From positions 15,501,219 through 15,565,218 of the forward strand of contig NC_049989.1 of assembly GCF_000003815.2 (NCBI RefSeq): 64,000 nucleotides of DNA, given 5' to 3'. Shown piece by piece: positions 24,266 to 36,545 of this stretch. Numbering within the stretch: the first letter of the stretch is position 1; each line of letters begins with the position of its first letter. The notes under the pieces are model-generated. The model made no database searches and was not told the DNA's origin. It was given only the letters and a program-made list of their open reading frames with translations. Source of the stretch: Branchiostoma floridae (Eukaryota > Chordata > Leptocardii > Amphioxiformes > Branchiostomatidae). A program made the position numbers and the translations under genes.

Positions 24266-25810
24266 TAAGTGCTTAGGCCAGGGACTAGCCCCTTGCCTTG
24301 CAAAGGCGTCGACTGGGTAAAATGATACGTAACATGGCGTTGAGCTACTCAATCACAACTCGTCTGGGATATAGTTTGGGGTGAACGTACACATGTGCAC
24401 AAGACATGATTTGAAACATTTTCATGTTAAACGCTTGAAGGAAGACTTTCTAGAACGCCCGGTTTAAAATTAAAGGAATCCATCTTGGTGGACTCTCAAG
24501 AATATTCAAGAATATCCCGCATGGGAAATGTACATTTTTGTACGTTCGAATATTCCGCTTCGATACTAAAAAAAAGGATCTCAGTACAAATATCACGTCT
24601 GTTAAAAGTCTAGGTCATGGTAGGGTATCAATTTAGTTTTGAATTGTATCCTAATATTTCCAGGTGCACGCATATAAATGGGATGTTCGCGATCTTCGCC
24701 ATAAAACAGCATCGAAAATTCCAACCACGATAGAAAATTAATACCAGGTCAACTAGCAAATAAGAAGGCAGCTAGTTTGGAATGACCCTCTCTTCTCTAC
24801 AAACCTAATATTTCGCCTGTTTGATTGCAATATTTTCGTCCTCCCGATTGTTGCCTTTAGTTCGTTTGATTTGATTATATGGATGACATCCTCTGGGAAC
24901 TCCAAAACTCATGTGAGCATGCGAAGAATAGAATAGTGGCTTGTCTTCATTATGAAATGTGGTCACGAAAGTGCCCGTGCACACGGAATATGGTATAAAG
25001 AACAATACATTCTTCACGTTTGTTCTTTTCTATTTGACTTTGGAATCGACTTTGTTATATTATCCACTCCCCATAACTTATTGCAGTCAACGGTATACAT
25101 TTTACTCATTTTACAGAAGCTTTGTACGATTTGAAGTATGGTTGTAAACTTTTTTCTGGAACGGCCGAAAATTGATGAGCGCTCGGATGCCATCCATATG
25201 ATCAAACCAACATGGCCTTAGGGGAGGAGAACGCGAGAGGAAGCAATGATGAGTAACAGCAAAGCTCCGGTAATGTGGCGGACTAGTAGAGCAGCACTTT
25301 ACAGGGCTTGTTATCTCACTTCACACGCGCTTTCTGGCGTCAGAAAAATGAGGGCACATCTCCATTTGTTTCACTTCCGTTACAAAGACTGCGCTTAGGT
25401 AATAATTCTTTCGTCCTTTTGTAAAGTGCATGAACTTGAGTGATGTTTTAAGTTTTCTTCGTCACGACTAATGCTTCGGTCAAAATCGGAAAGGGGCCCG
25501 ACGGGTAGTTAACGGCCACTTTTGGGCACCCTGCGTGACCCAGTTGCATGAGGCTAATGGTTATATTTGGGCATGGCAGGGCCCGGTTTGATTTTAACTT
25601 GGGATTAAGATCAACCAGGGGCCCGATAGCAAATTTACGCCATACGCAACTCGTGAGCACGGAAGATACCCTCGCGGTAACCGGCAGTCAACAGGGACAA
25701 AGCCGTAACACAACATAGAGACTTCACTATAGATATGTACAATAGTCGCAATCGGTCTGTGTCTATACCTATTTTTTTCCTTACGGAATATAACTTTTGC
25801 TCTATTACAG
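24266..25810. other. Receptor upstream/intron sequence with a family B element
   Basis: A family B element spans about 24857-25220 (GATTATATGGATGACATCC at one end, inverse GGATGCCATCCATATGATC then AACATGGCCTTA at the other). A GGGCCCGG-type repeat lies at 25480-25640. The receptor intron acceptor (TTTTGCTCTATTACAG) closes the stretch. Confidence 0.5.
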
Positions 25811-25910
25811 AAAATATGGTGGGAGACTTCATGTGCCGAGTACAGAGACTGGCCCAGGGATTGTCGGTGGCGTCTTCTGTCTTCACTCTGACGGCTATAG
25901 CGGTGGATCG
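25811..25910 (+). CDS. Neuropeptide FF / QRFP-type receptor, TM3 exon
   Basis: This internal exon encodes the end of extracellular loop 1 and TM3 of a class A G-protein-coupled receptor for an amidated peptide. It starts with the last two bases of a codon, then reads NMVGDFMCRVQRLAQG, LSVASSVFTLTAIAVD and the first two bases (CG) of an arginine codon. The cysteine in FMCRVQ is the conserved C3.25 that pairs with a cysteine in extracellular loop 2. VQ..AQG.SVASSVFTLTAIAVDR is the TM3 signature of NPFF/QRFP receptors. The acceptor is a good polypyrimidine tract plus CAG-type AG at 25809-25810; the donor is GTAAGG. The exon is 100 nt and phase 2 at its end, which fits the exon at 42784 exactly. 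The preceding exon (TM1-TM2) was not found, so the gene is partial here. Family call is firm; ligand is an inference. Confidence 0.9.
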
Positions 25911-25940
25911 GTAAGGCACAGTTTACAGTTAAATACAATC

Positions 25941-26092
25941 TACGAAAGCCCATAGCGACACGTGTGTACGAAGTGTTTATAGACAGTGCACACGCTGGTG
26001 TATTCAGCAAATGCTGGTGTCCGCGGCGTGTAGGCAGTGGTCACACTGATGTCTACACACTTCGTACACACGTATCGCTATGGGCTTTCGTA
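25941..26092. repeat. Near-perfect hairpin with 36-bp arms, just after the TM3 exon
   Basis: TACGAAAGCCCATAGCGACA and on to GAAGTGT is repeated inverted at the right end with one mismatch in 36 bases. The loop is about 80 bp. It starts 30 bases after the splice donor. Probably a small inverted-repeat DNA element, perhaps TA-targeted. Confidence 0.85.
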
Positions 26093-28070
26093 ACAGTTGC
26101 TCTACGGCATACTCCTCCGCAGAGCCTGTACAACCAACCTTGGTGAGGCCCTGATAAACTGGTCTGAGGTTTCTACCATATCATTCATTTTCATAACAAT
26201 ATGATTATATCCGAACAGTGGTTTTCCCTTTGTCTACAAACGCGGAGAAACTAGGATGAACTTTAGTGGCATCTGTATACCTAGTTTACATTTCCAAACC
26301 GAGGCTCGACCGGACAGCTTTCGGGAACGAGAAATATGATGCAAAAGACACCAAACTGCACAAAACGTAAAAAGAAGAGTCTGGGCATGATTTGTGTTTA
26401 TTTCTCGTTTAAATTTTTTCATTTCCTAAACAGCCCGACCGGGACAGGGTTTGGAAGTAGCACTAGACCCTAGCATTAAAGCGCTTGTTGATCGTTGAAG
26501 GGGATGTTTTCGTCTTCCACCATATGTCAAGTGCTATATTTACAAGGTCTTTCATGCACACGCTTATACCTCCCCTTACAATCTTTGCGCTGTTTTCTTG
26601 TACCAGATCAGGCAGGCTAATTTGTATTTACATATAAGCAAGATGTCCCTAAATGTTAGAATCTAACTCTAAGAATAAGACCTCTGGTTAATTCTTCGGT
26701 CATATTTGCACCGGTGCCCGTATGTAGCCCCGGCCGGGCCCCGAAGCCACAAAGTTGTCCCAGTGGACTACCGGATACCACGGGGTACCTCTGGGTGTGC
26801 TTACGATAAGCATACTGCGCCTATTTGTTACTAGGTCCCGGGTTAATTTTTACTCCTAGTTAAAAGTCAACCGGGGCCCGACCATGCACAAAGTCGTAGG
26901 GTGTCCCGGAAGTCGTAGTCTGTCCCACGGGGTCAAGTAGGTGGCACGCCCGAAACTGGAAAAGGACCCGTAAACAACCCGACCGGGCCCTTTTTTTCAA
27001 TTTTGATTGAAACCTAAAAGGGACTGACTCAAGGCATTCATGTAAGCCACGTGAGTTCCCTGCGTGGGGGATGGAAGTTGTATAGATAAACTCCCTTTGA
27101 TGAACTTGATTTTCTATGAATATATTCTTTGACATGTCAAAATGAAATCATTTTTCTTCCTGATAAGGCGTCGAAAATCGATGTTCACTTTGATTTCATA
27201 CGGGCTTACCTCTTGAAACAGCTTCGATGGGCGATGCTGACGTTGCCATTTTGAAGTTTTATCTCCGTGACTGAAAATCAATTTTGAGATAAAATGAGTC
27301 GACGTACGTCAAACGTTACAACAGTATATCGCCAACGCCTCAGCCTTGCACCCCCCCCTCTTCCAAGTGACGGTTTCATTGAAAAAGTGCAGCAAACTTT
27401 GCATAAATATACATATAAAGAAATATACATATTGAGACTGAAACATCTCAAATTGTGGCTTAGATTTTTAAAAGCATCTAAGCTGATGACCACATTCTTG
27501 GAAATCCGTCAGAAGCATACAGTAGTACAAGGAAGGTTCAATTGAAAATATCACAGACCAACATAAAACTTGTAGGATACAGAAACTGAACATGTATCAG
27601 CATTTATTGTTGGCATCCGTCTGTCTCGGAAGACAATGGTAGGCAGACGGTTTTTTTTTAAGGCGACCCGTCTGCCTGGCCTGCACTTGGGTTTATAAAT
27701 GCATCAGCATTTATATCCCCACATAAAAACGCATATCCAATCGATTTGTCTCTATCCGTCCTGAATATGCGTCATCATAATTAATGCCAATCTGATGAAG
27801 AAAAAGAAGAAAAGAGCTTCTAACGAAATCACTTCCATTAGTTTTTGCCGCCCCCCTCCCCACGCCCCCGGCGATATCTGCAATGACCTGTCAACGTGAA
27901 AATCTGGTTTGACGCTTTTACATTGCCTTTGTCGACACGCGGGATTTATAGAAAGCCGGCGAGAAATCCCATGGATAGAAATGTGGGCAGAGGGATGGAA
28001 TATCATATAGCTTGTCCAAGGTCACCTCTGAAGATGTTACGTGTGGTATTCTTCATCGCTGGTGGTGTGG
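26093..28070. other. Receptor intron, no gene seen
   Basis: GGGCCCGG-type repeat at about 26700-27010. The rest shows only short unremarkable open frames. Confidence 0.45.
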
Positions 28071-28487
28071 GAAGGGTGGGTACCGATACAAAAAATTCTG
28101 GTACAGGTACGGCCCAGGTCCTGAGGATCAGGTCAAGACCTGGACCTGGACCTAATTATATTTGAAAATTTGTGAATATATGGGCGATACTCAAAGCAAT
28201 GGCCCAGTTTGCTACAAAGGATTCTGTTTGGCGGAGTATCCTACGTCCATTGACAATGCATTGACGCTTTAAAATCCTAGTCATGTAAACAACACTAACT
28301 GCCTCTGTTTTAGACAAAATTTGACTGTAGAAGCCTGGTAAAAAAATGACTATCAACTCTCATCTACTTCGCCATTGTTCTTTTTGGATCTGTAAGGCTC
28401 AAGACTTGTGAACGTCTGCTGGTATAATCTGTTTTTTCTAGACCGGTCCAACAAGAAAAAAAGGTTTTGTACTGGTACACCGCACAC
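28071..28487. mobile_element. GGTACC/GGTCC-type element copy
   Basis: The left end GAAGGGTGGGTACCGATACA, then GGTCCTGAGGATCAGG and ACCTGGACCTGGACCT. The right end has TAGACCGGTCCAACAAGAAA and TTTTGTACTGGTACACCG, with the last bases lost. Confidence 0.65.
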
Positions 28488-29272
28488 ATGTTATCATTGA
28501 AGCTAATCTGTGTCGGTAGTAATTGCAGCACAATGCTAAACTTTCTTCCAACCCAATTAAGCTTAAAGGTATACACGGATCAAAATTCAACGACCACTGT
28601 CTCCTTCCTCAGGATCAATAATACTGATGACCAATCATTTCAGAACGTAATCTCGCGAGAGTTACAGACACGTGATCTTATCAACTCGCGATCTTGCGAA
28701 TATATGACGTCAGCACGTCAGGACTACATGTCTTGCTGGCATATATTCTAATACAACATGGTGGCGCAAGCTATATGGCCGGGGGGGGGGGCGAAACACA
28801 AAAGAAGGGAGAGGCAATTAGTGATGAACTCAGGGCAGTCATCACTCTACCTATTGCATACTTAAGACCTTTATTAAGAGTCTATAGAGGCACCTTGGCT
28901 CATTTTGATATCACAGTAGGGCAAAATAATACTTGAATTATGGAAAGGAGGGGGTTGTAGTGCCAGGAGCTACAGCTGGAGCTTTTCAATCATAAATGCA
29001 GCCCTATGATAGATGATCATAGTCATTATATCACAGTGGAACTATGCGCGAATTATGACGTTTAAGCACGCGTAAGGTGTTCGTAAAGCGTGCGTAAAGC
29101 AGTTTCATGACAAAATGGGACAAAATGGGAAAGCTTGAACTCTATCTGTGCCTTTGTTCCTTCTATACCCAAGAAGTCCCGGGGTTGGACCGTGAAGTTT
29201 AAGGATAATTGTCCAACGATTTAAGTTTGTGTAATCTTCCACTGCACAACTTAACTTTGACGTCTGCTCTTA
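28488..29272. other. Receptor intron, no feature supported
   Basis: A G-rich run at about 28780 and short open frames. Nothing else was recognised. Confidence 0.4.
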
Positions 29273-29496
29273 AGGTGGTATCTCACTGCACTTGGGGCAC
29301 CGGTGAGACACTGTGGGGTTCGTTCACTGCGGCACTGTTGTGGTATTGTCACCAATGATGTATAATCTAGATATTGCGAAGACAACAAAATACACAAAAC
29401 GTAAGAAAACTCGTTCTTTATCTCTGAAATTCGTTGAGTCATCTTTCGAATCCCGGAGTTCTGCACTGGTGCCCCACGTTCAATGAGATACCACCT
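29273..29496. mobile_element. MITE, AGGTGGTATCTCACTGCA family, with TTA duplication
   Basis: AGGTGGTATCTCACTGCACT at the left, the inverse ending GAGATACCACCT at the right, and TTA on both sides (29270-29272, 29497-29499). This is the cleanest target-site duplication of the family and fits PIF/Harbinger insertion (TWA). Confidence 0.85.
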
Positions 29497-29547
29497 TTAA
29501 ACTGGTTTCCCACGCTTCCCCTCTCGTTATAGGCTCGTTTTGTTCGT

Positions 29548-29765
29548 TTGGCCTTCGACAACGCCACTTTTACGATTTATGGCATCTGTCAAGAGTGTTG
29601 TGTATACCGTTATAAGCCGGTCAGGGCTACTTGTCAACTATCATGATGAAGAGTGTCCTCGTGAATGTTTGCTCTTCGACAACGCCGCTTTCACGATTTC
29701 TAGCATCTGTCAAGAGTGTTATGAGCCGGCCAAGGCTAACTGTCAACTTTCATGATGGAGAGTTC
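29548..29765 (+). repeat. Tandem duplication, about 105-115 bp, with frame-preserving differences
   Basis: Unit 1 (from about 29558) and unit 2 (from about 29666) share TTCGACAACGCC, GCATCTGTCAAGAGTGTT and GGCTA.cTGTCAACT.TCATGA. They differ by a 12-base indel. In the same unit frame both read FDNA.FTI..ICQEC and end CQLS then stop. No family recognised. Confidence 0.7.
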
Positions 29766-32054
29766 GTGTCCTCGTACGAACCGGTAAAACCGGCGAACTC
29801 TCGTGTTGGGATTCAGGCAATGACTCTCACTCACTAAGTCAGGCATGCACCGCTGCACTAAGGGCCTTCAAACGCATTATAACGGTCGTTACCTATCGTT
29901 AGCTCGCCCGTTCCTCTCAAGGTTGAATGAACAAATGAGCGTTAAACTAGCCCAACTGTCGTCGGTCAATAAGGTCCTCTGAGGACAGGTACTTCAGTGT
30001 GTACATTTCCAAAAATGTATTTTCTTATTTTTCTTCAGAAGTTTTGTCTTCCAGCACCTTTTCTTAGTGTACGATTATTCTCCATAAGGGAATAGATTCT
30101 GGGCCACCTAGCACTTGTTACGGTACTGCAGTGGAACTTTCGGTTTTGATATCTCGAGTTCTGGACACGCTGTGGTCATGATTTGGGGGTGTTCTTAAAT
30201 CAAGAAAAATTGTCCATGAGTTACAAAAATAAGAAACACAGGAAGAAAATGGTAGTGTAGGGAAAAATTTATGATATCCGCGATAGAAACATAAGAAGGT
30301 TTTACGGACGGTAGAATTGCTATATAAATTTAGACGAAGGGTGGGATTTATCCCCTTTAATAATCCATGTAAAGTGCCACGTGTAAAAGGCTAATGTAGT
30401 CTTTGGCACCATGATAAATAGGATATGATAAGCCCTTTTAGAGACGTATGTACACATTATCTAGAATTCCTGTCATCGGACATGCGTTCTAACCTCTGTG
30501 AAAGGGCTTATTCTCATATGTGGAAAAAGTTTTCATTTAGCTTTGGCCTTTACGTGGTCACGACGCTAAAAAAGTACGTGACAGCGAATTAAGCAATGCG
30601 TCAATTCGTGCCAAAAGCAAGCCTCAAACTATCTTCCCATGCAATAAAAAAGAACGTATTTGCAATATACCGGTATGGCAGTCTTTAACATGCACTCAAA
30701 AGTAAACTTTTTATCTAAATCTTTATACTTTTATGATTCTCCCCAGTATTCCCCGCGACTTGTAAGATATAAAAATATATGAACGTGGCTGTCGGCGTAT
30801 GACTCTAATTTGAAATACGCAGCATGACCAATTGGTGTGAGGCGGATTCTAGCAATTTCCCGTCTATAACCTCTGCGGACCTCAATTGACGTACAATCTG
30901 TCGCGTCTTTGATGCGCCACAAAAAGGGTCCCTATGGGGTCAGACATGCTGTCAGACATGCGTTTGGAATACATCAAAGGGGAAATGTGAGACATCAAAC
31001 CGAACGAAAAAGTAGAGGCCGGTTTTCCCAAGTTCGCGACTACCTCCGCCAAACTTTACCTTGCCATCTCAATGCAGAACAAGGAATAGTGATAAGTTTA
31101 TTGTAAATTCTTACCCGTGGGCTAATTGCAGGTAATATGAAAGGCTACAGACAGCGTAAAAGCAGTATGGTGTCTACTCTAGATTCTGGGTTATTGGGTT
31201 CGACTCTTTTTGGAAGACAGTGAAAGACGAAAGATCCCACTTTTTTCTATCATGTGTGTTTTGTGAGAATTGTTTTCTTTTTGTCAGTGAGCGTGAAGAA
31301 AGTTGGGTAGAATGGTTGAGTAGTTTTTACTTTGCATCTCTTTAGGGACTATGGTATCAGTCTACGCTAATCTAAATTGCTGCATGCATGTTTCGGTACA
31401 TAACTAGTTATGATGATTATCATTTTATCTTATATTGTGAAAATTTGTGCGGTTTAGCTGAAAACTAAATGAGAGCTGATTTTAGAGAAAAATTGTCTGT
31501 TGCTTCATTGACCTCGTTTTCGATCTATCATGACCGCCACGTAAAAACGTGTATACCGACTATGATATATAGATACAGATACAGGAAAAGAACGGTGGAC
31601 ATTGGTAGTCCGTCCACGTGTGCCATTATTGTAGCTAAAGCACCAACTTTATGTCTTGCATGCCTTTAACCATCGTTACCTCGTCCATTCCTTTCCGTGT
31701 TAAATGAACAAATGACCAGAGGTTAGACAAAGCCAAACTCCCGTCAGTCAATGAGGTAAGCTAAGGACGAGTATCTCGTTGAGTGGTGCATTTAGGGAAA
31801 CATTTATGACAGCCGTTATAGAAACCCAAGCACGTTTTCAGACAGTAAAATGGGTGTGAATATAGACCAAAGGATGGATTGTGCTCTTATTCCTAATCCA
31901 TGCACAGCTCACGTACGCTAATGCAGACTTTAGCTTTGACACTGTAATGTAAGGGCATAATACTCGCATTCAACTTTTGGCTTTGGCTGTACATAATCAG
32001 GATATACGTGATTACAATGCTGAGCAGTGTTGTAATACAACTTGCACCACCCAA
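29766..32054. other. Receptor intron, no gene seen
   Basis: Short open frames only. TTTGACACTGTAATG-type sequence near 31930 resembles 30400 (TCTTTGGCACCATGATAAAT), hinting at an old dispersed repeat. Nothing firmer. Confidence 0.4.
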
Positions 32055-32440
32055 GAGGGATGTCCCTGTGGCTCAACTGGTAGCAGCTTCACAGTTGAGC
32101 TTGTGTGTGACTAGCCACGGTTCAAATCATAGAGGGATATTTCTGCTAGGGCTGCACTCGTCTTTCGGAAGGGACGTAAAATAGGGGGTCTAAGGAGGTG
32201 CCTCGAGCACGTTAAAGGGGAATGGCTTAATCTCCAAGCAGATTCCTCCGTGGCAAAATTGGCAAAATTTGGACGCGTGGCCAATTTTACTCCTCTGCCG
32301 GCTAAACTCCTTCCCCAGCTTATGTTACTGTCTTATGCCACGGAGGAATCTGCTTGGAGATTAGGAATGGCTAGCAAACCCTTCCTGTGAAAATATAAAT
32401 AAGCAGTATATACAGTACAAAACATACTCGTAGTCCAGTA
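32055..32440 (+). mobile_element. SINE copy (CCCTGTGGCTCAACTGGTAG head), interrupted
   Basis: The same SINE as at 6621, with head GAGGGATGTCCCTGTGGCTC, CTTTCGGAAGGGAC and GGAGGTGCCTCGAGCACGTT. It is split by the element at 32228-32363. Confidence 0.7.
32228..32363. mobile_element. 136-bp MITE with perfect 28-bp inverted ends and 9-bp target duplication
   Basis: The left end TAATCTCCAAGCAGATTCCT (continuing CCGTGGCA) is repeated exactly inverted at the right end. GGAATGGCT stands on both sides (32219-32227, 32364-32372). A 9-bp duplication points to a Mutator- or Merlin-like transposase acting in trans. The host site is a SINE, so it is younger than that SINE copy. Confidence 0.9.
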
Positions 32441-33121
32441 ACGTTACTAACAGTGCGGTGGCAAGAGGGAGGTGGGCCGGGGCTGAATTCGCGTAATGAA
32501 AAAGTCGCTATAATGAAAATTTAGCGCTCGACTAGTGGGCACTAAAAACGCTAAAATTAAATTATCGTTATAATTTCAAGAATTACAGTACCCTGTTCCT
32601 GAAAAAGCAAGGAAACTTGCTGCTCCAATATGCCACTAGACACTACGAGGGTATGAACGAACCAGCCAACAAAAGAACCCCAAAACGTATTAGCAATATA
32701 CCTGTAAGTATCATACCTATTTACATACAGTCAGATTTTACAATTTATCAGAACCATATGCACTGTTAATCAAGTCCCTTAAACAACTAATTATTTACCC
32801 TTTTAATATAGTCATTTGCATAGACAACAGTAAAGTCTTAAAGAAGGAAGGAAACAAAAGTATTGGCTGAAGAAGACGAGATGCATTTCTTTACCACAGG
32901 CACGCAAGTTACACATCAACTTTTGAACCTTTCACTGCAGACGTGTTCTAGATCATTTCCTATTTTCCTATTTCCAAGAACCGCGCACTTTTAGTGCAAG
33001 AATGGCTTCATGAGTGCGTGCGGTAATATCCCCAGGGAAAAAAGATTTGTGCAAGCAGTCTTGTCTTTTTAAAAATGGTCGATGAAACGGAAGAATGCTC
33101 ACACATACACATCAGTAACAA
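32441..33121. other. Receptor intron, no feature supported
   Basis: AT-rich sequence without motifs I can name. Confidence 0.4.
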
Positions 33122-33402
33122 CATCCTCCTACACACGGACATCCAACAGCCAAACTGCCTGTCTGGATGTGCCCTGCTCTTTCAACCGTCACCTTTAGTT
33201 CCTGACCGCCCTGCTTATAAATATTAATGAGGTTACCCTTATACATGCGAGACAGCTTTTGAAAACGGAAAGCCTATTCTCTGATTGGCTGACAGCTGGT
33301 TTGGGGGGGGGGACCTCCACAGGAACTAAGAGTGACGGTTGAAAGAGCAGGGCACATCCAGACAAGCAGTTTGGCTGTTGGATGTTCCTGCGTAGGAGGA
33401 TG
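33122..33402. mobile_element. Fold-back element with about 80-bp arms
   Basis: The left arm CATCCTCCTACACACGGACA and on to CACCTTTAGTTCCTG is matched by the inverse right arm ending CGTAGGAGGATG. Shared blocks include ATCCAACAGCCAAACTG and CCCTGCTCTTTCAACCGTCA. The loop of about 110 bp contains a run of G. Confidence 0.85.
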
Positions 33403-33758
33403 CAGTATATAATAAGCTTTCGTTATAAAAAGTGCCGTAAAATTCAGATCAAAAACATGTCGTCGTGAAACTGTCGTGAATATATCGTAAATACATACTA
33501 TCGCAAAATAAGCTGATTCAGTCCCACGCACGTTGGGACCCAGGGTGCCCGGATGTTGTCAAGCATGAAATGAATATTGCGTCGCCCCGTGGTCTTTCCA
33601 TTATGGTTACCAAAGTGTAAGGAATGCGTAAAAGTCTGAAGGTGAACTGTCTTTCCCAAGGTGCCTGTAGTAAAACACTAGGAACTTTTAAAGGCCTCGA
33701 GGGCCTACTTTCTTCTAGAAGACATGTTCGTCTAAAGTCCTATTGGTGTGGATGACTT

Positions 33759-34145
33759 GGGCCACGGCAAGTAAATTTTAAGGATAACATTAGCGGGTTC
33801 ATTCATTTTCACCTAATTTTGACAAAAATGAAAAAAAAAAGTTCCCCTCAGAAGAAATATCAGAATGGGAAATGCGTCGTGTGGTCCCCTTGATTGTACT
33901 TGTAAAAGTGCGCTAGTGAGGTAGCCCCGACGTTAGTTGTAGAGGTGAAGCTAAATTTTAGTTGAGTAGTTGCAGAAATAAAAGTGGTGAGGAATATATG
34001 TAGCCATGCCTATAGCTGTAGAAGTGAAACTAGTTCGGTAATTGTAGATGTGACACCTCAGGTTTTTCCCATTTTTGGTTTGGACTTTCGCATAACATTT
34101 TGAATCTGCAGATGATGTCATCCATAGAATTTACTTGCTGTGGTT
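33759..34145. mobile_element. Family A inverted-repeat element
   Basis: GGGCCACGGCAAGTAAATTT at the left and GATGTCATCCATAGAATTTA then CTTGCTGTGG at the right. The interior has the shared AGAAGTGAAACTAG block. Confidence 0.7.
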
Positions 34146-34384
34146 GAAGGATATATATGAGAGTTATGGTTTTGAAAGGAATGGATGTTTTCAAGGAGGA
34201 AACAGCTTTTAGAAGTGACCTGTGCGCAAGGGTGGCAACGAGAGACAGTATCTCGTGTGCCCATAGTGCACCTTGGGGAGTAAGAGTGGCCTAGTGGTGG
34301 CAGGCTTTTAGAGTTGGCACGCCTGGGAGAAAGTTTCTTCTCATGCTTTATTTTACATCATAAATAACGTCATTGATTCGTACA

Positions 34385-34577
34385 ATATATGGATGACATC
34401 CCTTGGGAACCCTAAAGCTACTCCGAGCATTCCAAGAAAAAGAGAAAAAAGTTTGGGGAAAAAGTTATGAAATCTAGGTGGCCTGGAAGTTTGAATAAAT
34501 AACTTACACAGAGAGTATTTGGTTTACCGAATAATTGCGAGCGGGTGTCATCAATATGATCAAATCAACATGACCTT
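34385..34577. mobile_element. Family B inverted-repeat element
   Basis: ATATATGGATGACATCCCTTGGGAAC on the left, inverse GGTGTCATCAATATGATCAAAT then CAACATGACCTTA on the right. Same ends as 24857-25220. Confidence 0.55.
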
Positions 34578-34735
34578 AAATACACTTGTTAACGTTTGTA
34601 TTTAGTCTTTAAGATAAATATTTGATTTGGAAGAAAGCAGTCACGTCACCTTACGGTTGTATTTCTTTGTTTCACACAAACGGTAAATAGACTGAAGTAC
34701 CACGCCTGTTTTTGTACAATAAGTAAAAGCTTAGT

Positions 34736-35311
34736 TAGAGTCCATTCCAAGACACCATGCGGATGTTTGTTGCCATTGTTTAGAATTGATTTTAAAGTTT
34801 TGTAATTATATGTCTAGGACATTTGATACTTTAGAAATATTTTTAACACTGTTTCAACTTTATAAATATTTCCCTGGTCCTGTAAAACTTTGGAAATATT
34901 CATGGTGTGGAATTGGATGCTTCAAATGGTTTCTAAATAATGATTTACCATTATTTACCATTTTCTACAGTGAAATCTAAAAATATACAGATGCAACAAT
35001 AGGGCTTACTTTTATGGGGGCAATAAACTAATTTTACCATTTGGCCAGGTTTACCATTTTTTGTAAATATTTGTAAATGTGAAATAATCACAGAGAGGTT
35101 TCACAATTATTCTAAATAAAGATATTTTTGTACAGTTACTTTCAAAATGTTTCTAAAATATTCAAAGAAATTCAAATAAATGAGTATTTTCTTAGTTAAT
35201 TTTTTGAAAATAATTTAATTATTGTGGCTCAGATATTCTTTTATTCAAAATAATTCAGACTAATTATAAATATCGCCTAAAAACCCTCATGGTGTCTTGG
35301 AATGGACTCTA
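34736..35311. mobile_element. AT-rich MITE with TAGAGTCCATTCCAAGACAC ends
   Basis: The left TAGAGTCCATTCCAAGACAC (then CATG) and its exact inverse at the right. 576 bp, very AT-rich, with runs of TTTACCATTT and TTCTAAAATATT. The outermost TA bases could be the target duplication. Confidence 0.8.
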
Positions 35312-36273
35312 TCTATGTATTTATTGAAGAATATAAGACCAGAATGTAAGGTTTCATCTAGGGGTGGGTACTAGTACGGTGCACCGGTACGTACAAAACC
35401 GGCTTTTTCTTGTTGGACCAGACCTGAAAAAATTCGGCAGACCGGATGTTGGACCTATTAGAAAAATGAACAGATTATATGATCAGACATTAACAAAACA
35501 GTGCAGCTGTGAACGAACCCCACAATGCCACACCGGTACCCCAAGTGCGGTGAGATACCACCTTTAGGAAAGACATCGGGTGATGTCTGAAACGCCTGAC
35601 GGGTTCCAAAATCATATCCAGTTGCTTGAGTAACGTTTATTTCCCGTTTACGACACAAAGTCTTTGTCTTATAGGTTAAACTTCAAATGTACAGCTTGTC
35701 AAAATGAGCTTAGATAAGACCCATTGAATATCTAACATTCAATGAACGTTGTTATCTTCCAGACGTCGACATTAGAACAAATAATGTACAAGATTATATT
35801 CTGGATGTACAATAAAGTCTTTCCATTAAACCGATAACGAAAGCATGCCTGTCAGCGATAACATAAGTATACAATACATATGGGGACCCTTGCATGACCC
35901 GTTCAGTGCACGGGTTTACTAAAATAAATCCTAGTCATACTTCAGGCTTAGCTAATGGTTTAGAGTATGAGAATAAACCAGCTGAATACCAAGATTTTTA
36001 TCTTCCTGTATGGGGGTATAGATCTAGTTCTAAATGGATGTAGAGTGCCTTTAGCTAAACCTCTATGGCTCGTAAATGGATCTCACTCTCATGTCAAAGT
36101 ACATTAACGTCACCTGCATCCGTCGGCAATTCGTTTTAGGCCTGATCGTAACAATACTTCAGACGAGTGGAAATCGTTCTGGCTGACAATTGAACGGTAA
36201 GTAATGCTCTTAGCGTTCTGTAATAGACAGTGCTATGGCTAAAAATACAAGGCAACACCCAATCGTCGTGACT
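35312..36273. other. Receptor intron with three repeat fragments
   Basis: GGTACC-family left end at 35360-35475 (CTAGGGGTGGGTACTAGTAC); right half of an AGGTGGTATC MITE at 35495-35566; LINE-type fragment at 35575-35640. The remainder has no feature. Confidence 0.55.
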
Positions 36274-36545
36274 TGGAAAAAGGTAACAGAATAGTACCAA
36301 CACGAGTGGCGTTCGGCTCGGAATCTAGAAGTCCAGAGTTTAATACTCGCCGTGCCCCCGACGTTGTGCCCTTGGGAGAGGCACTTTACACGACCTTTCT
36401 CACTTCACCCAGGTGTAAAAAGGGGTACATTACTTCGGCTGGGAGGTTAAAGAAAAATACTACCTTTACCTTCTGTCCGTAGTGTGTATGTGGCACTGTT
36501 AATGTAAGTTACTAACTTGAGTGCAGTGCCACATTGTCCTCATCC
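36274..36545 (+). mobile_element. tRNA-derived SINE copy
   Basis: The head GAGTGGCGTTCGGCTCGGAA and on to GAGTTTAATACTCGCC is followed by TTGTGCCCTTGGGAGAGGCA, CTTTACACGACC and a tail with GGCACTG repeats. The copy at 41470 is the same family on the other strand. Confidence 0.65.
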
